Below, in pieces: positions 5,648-6,620 of a stretch of 6,620 nucleotides of DNA. Each line of letters opens with the position of its first letter. Within the stretch, counting starts at the first letter, position 1. The notes beneath the pieces are model-generated. The model had not been told where the DNA came from. It ran no database searches and was given only the letters and a program-made list of their open reading frames with translations. Both the position numbers and the translations under genes were made by a program. The DNA comes from Lawsonibacter sp. (GTDB lineage Bacteria; Bacillota; Clostridia; Oscillospirales; Oscillospiraceae), in NCBI GenBank assembly GCA_022798155.1, contig JAAWLY010000121.1, positions 1 through 6,620 on the forward strand, read 5' to 3'.

Positions 5648-5664
5648 ATTCTATAATATAGAAC
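5648..5664. promoter_or_regulatory. Candidate activator-binding palindrome 2, in the activator's own leader
   Basis: ATTCTA-TAATA-TAGAAC repeats the pattern of palindrome 1. The core TTCTATA-A-TATAGAA (5649-5663) is a perfect palindrome centred at 5656. It lies downstream of the predicted activator start site and just before its ribosome site, so binding here could block the activator's own transcription while also acting as a distal enhancer for the operon, about 195 bases from the operon start. Confidence 0.6.
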
Positions 5665-5683
5665 AAATCCGGAGGGGTGCCCA

Positions 5684-6620
5684 TTGAACGCTTTGGATCG
5701 GCTGATTCTCTACGCAGTGGATGAATATGCCACGGAGGGGATCCAAATTACAGATGCCCAGGGGAATTATATCTTCTGTAACCGCGCCTCCGCCGTGCTC
5801 AACGGACTGCCTGTCTCAGAGCGGCTGGGGCACAACGTGCTGGAGGTGCAGCCGGACGGAGCGGCGGCGGCGGCCTTCAAGTCCGGATTTCCGGTTTACG
5901 GAAAGATCAACAGCCCCAGAGACGGGGTAATTATGGTGTCGAACGCCGCCCCTATCCACGATGAAAACGGGAACATGCTGGGCGTTATTACCATTTTTAA
6001 CGACAGAACCAGCTATATCAAGCTGGCCCGGTCGCTGAAGGAGCGGGAGGAGGAGCTGCTGCACCTGAAGGGCAAGCTGCGGCAGCTGGAGCGGCCCTCC
6101 TACTGCTTTCAGGACCTGATTGGGGAGCATCCCGCCTTTCTGGAGTGCGTCCGCCGGGCAAAGCGGGCGGCGGAGTGTGACGCCTCTGTCCTGATTACCG
6201 GGGAGAGCGGCACCGGCAAGGAGCTGTTCGCCCACGCCATCCACGGCCACAGTCTGCGGTCGGAGGGGCCCTTTATCCGGGTCAACTGCCCGGCCATCCC
6301 CCCCTCCCTGCTGGAGAGCGAGCTGTTTGGCTATGAGAAGGGGGCCTTTACCGGGGCCACCAGAGAGAAGAAGGGCAAGTTCGAGCTGGCCCAGGGCGGC
6401 AGCATCTTTCTGGATGAGATTGGGGATATGGATTTTATCCTTCAGTCCAAGCTGCTGCGCACCCTCCAGGAGAAGGAGGTGGAGCGGGTGGGCGCCACCC
6501 GGACGCTGGCCCTGGATGTGCGGGTGATTGCCGCCACCAACCAGAACCTGCAGGAGCAGATCCAGGAGAAAAAATTCCGTCAGGACCTGTACTACCGCCT
6601 GAACGTGATACGGCTGGAGG
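5684..6620 (+). CDS. PAS-domain sigma-54-dependent transcriptional activator (N-terminal part, runs off right edge)
   Basis: 312 codons are visible. A PAS-like sensor occupies roughly residues 8-107 (GIQITDAQGNYIFCNRA...GVITIFNDRT), followed by a charged helical linker (about 110-137) and the AAA+ sigma-54 interaction domain. The domain has all the expected marks: Walker A GESGTGKE (173-180), the sigma-54-contacting GAFTGA loop (220-225), Walker B GGSIFLDEIGD (238-248) with D244/E245, sensor I VIAATN (281-286) and FRQDLYYRLNV (from 298). The end of the AAA+ domain and the expected Fis-type helix-turn-helix are outside the window. The start is a TTG with GGAGGGG six bases upstream; an in-frame TAA at 5654-5656 rules out a longer form. 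This architecture resembles RocR and PrdR, which control amino acid catabolism in Firmicutes. It most likely senses a pathway metabolite and activates the divergent operon; the ligand is unknown. Confidence 0.93.
   Translation, partial: MNALDRLILYAVDEYATEGIQITDAQGNYIFCNRASAVLNGLPVSERLGHNVLEVQPDGAAAAAFKSGFPVYGKINSPRDGVIMVSNAAPIHDENGNMLGVITIFNDRTSYIKLARSLKEREEELLHLKGKLRQLERPSYCFQDLIGEHPAFLECVRRAKRAAECDASVLITGESGTGKELFAHAIHGHSLRSEGPFIRVNCPAIPPSLLESELFGYEKGAFTGATREKKGKFELAQGGSIFLDEIGDMDFILQSKLLRTLQEKEVERVGATRTLALDVRVIAATNQNLQEQIQEKKFRQDLYYRLNVIRLE

Noticed and set aside
1..6620. CRISPR arrays, tRNA/rRNA genes, insertion sequences, attachment sites
   Set aside because: I found no regularly spaced repeats, tRNA-like cloverleaf, transposase motifs or terminal inverted repeats anywhere in the window.

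Overview
The window looks like a chromosomal segment of an anaerobic, GC-rich Gram-positive bacterium of the Clostridia, most plausibly the Oscillospiraceae (Flavonifractor, Intestinimonas or Lawsonibacter-like). This rests on strong Shine-Dalgarno sites before every gene, several Fe-S proteins, a PAS-type sigma-54 activator of the RocR/PrdR style, and GC-rich genes around an AT-rich control region. The genus is inference.

Layout. Positions 1-5399 carry eight tightly packed minus-strand genes. In transcription order they are: an aspartate/glutamate racemase family protein (4671-5399); a small [2Fe-2S] protein (4230-4556); a two-nucleotide-site flavoprotein, the alpha subunit (3112-4233); a 2x[4Fe-4S] ferredoxin-like protein (2588-3112); a BFD-like [2Fe-2S] protein (2311-2583); a DAO-family FAD dehydrogenase, the beta subunit (1161-2318); a complete DapB (357-1097); and a second racemase paralogue that runs off the left edge (1-330). 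Most junctions are overlaps or gaps of a few bases, so this reads as one operon. Positions 5400-5683 are a divergent control region. Positions 5684-6620 hold the start of a plus-strand PAS/AAA+ sigma-54 activator that runs off the right edge.

Control. The minus-strand operon is preceded by a near-consensus -24/-12 (sigma-54) promoter at 5471-5488. The divergent activator has its own good housekeeping promoter (TTGAAA-N17-TATACT, 5596-5624). Two near-identical palindromes, ATTCTA-N5-TAGAA(T/C), centred at 5557 and 5656, are strong candidates for the activator's binding sites. One lies about 96 bp upstream of the predicted operon start. The other lies in the activator's own leader, which suggests activation of the operon and feedback on the regulator.

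How the genes may work together. The five central genes are the separated parts of a multi-subunit amino/imino-acid dehydrogenase of the kind that includes hydrogen cyanide synthase HcnABC, opine oxidase, D-hydroxyproline dehydrogenase and the archaeal dye-linked L-proline dehydrogenase complex. The beta subunit would oxidise a C-N bond, and electrons would pass through the Fe-S proteins to the alpha flavoprotein. The two racemase-family enzymes and DapB, a reductase of cyclic imine dicarboxylates in lysine synthesis, suggest a substrate-inducible catabolic pathway for a D-amino acid, cyclic imino acid or opine-like compound. The substrate cannot be read from the sequence. The combination with DapB under sigma-54 control is the most unusual aspect.
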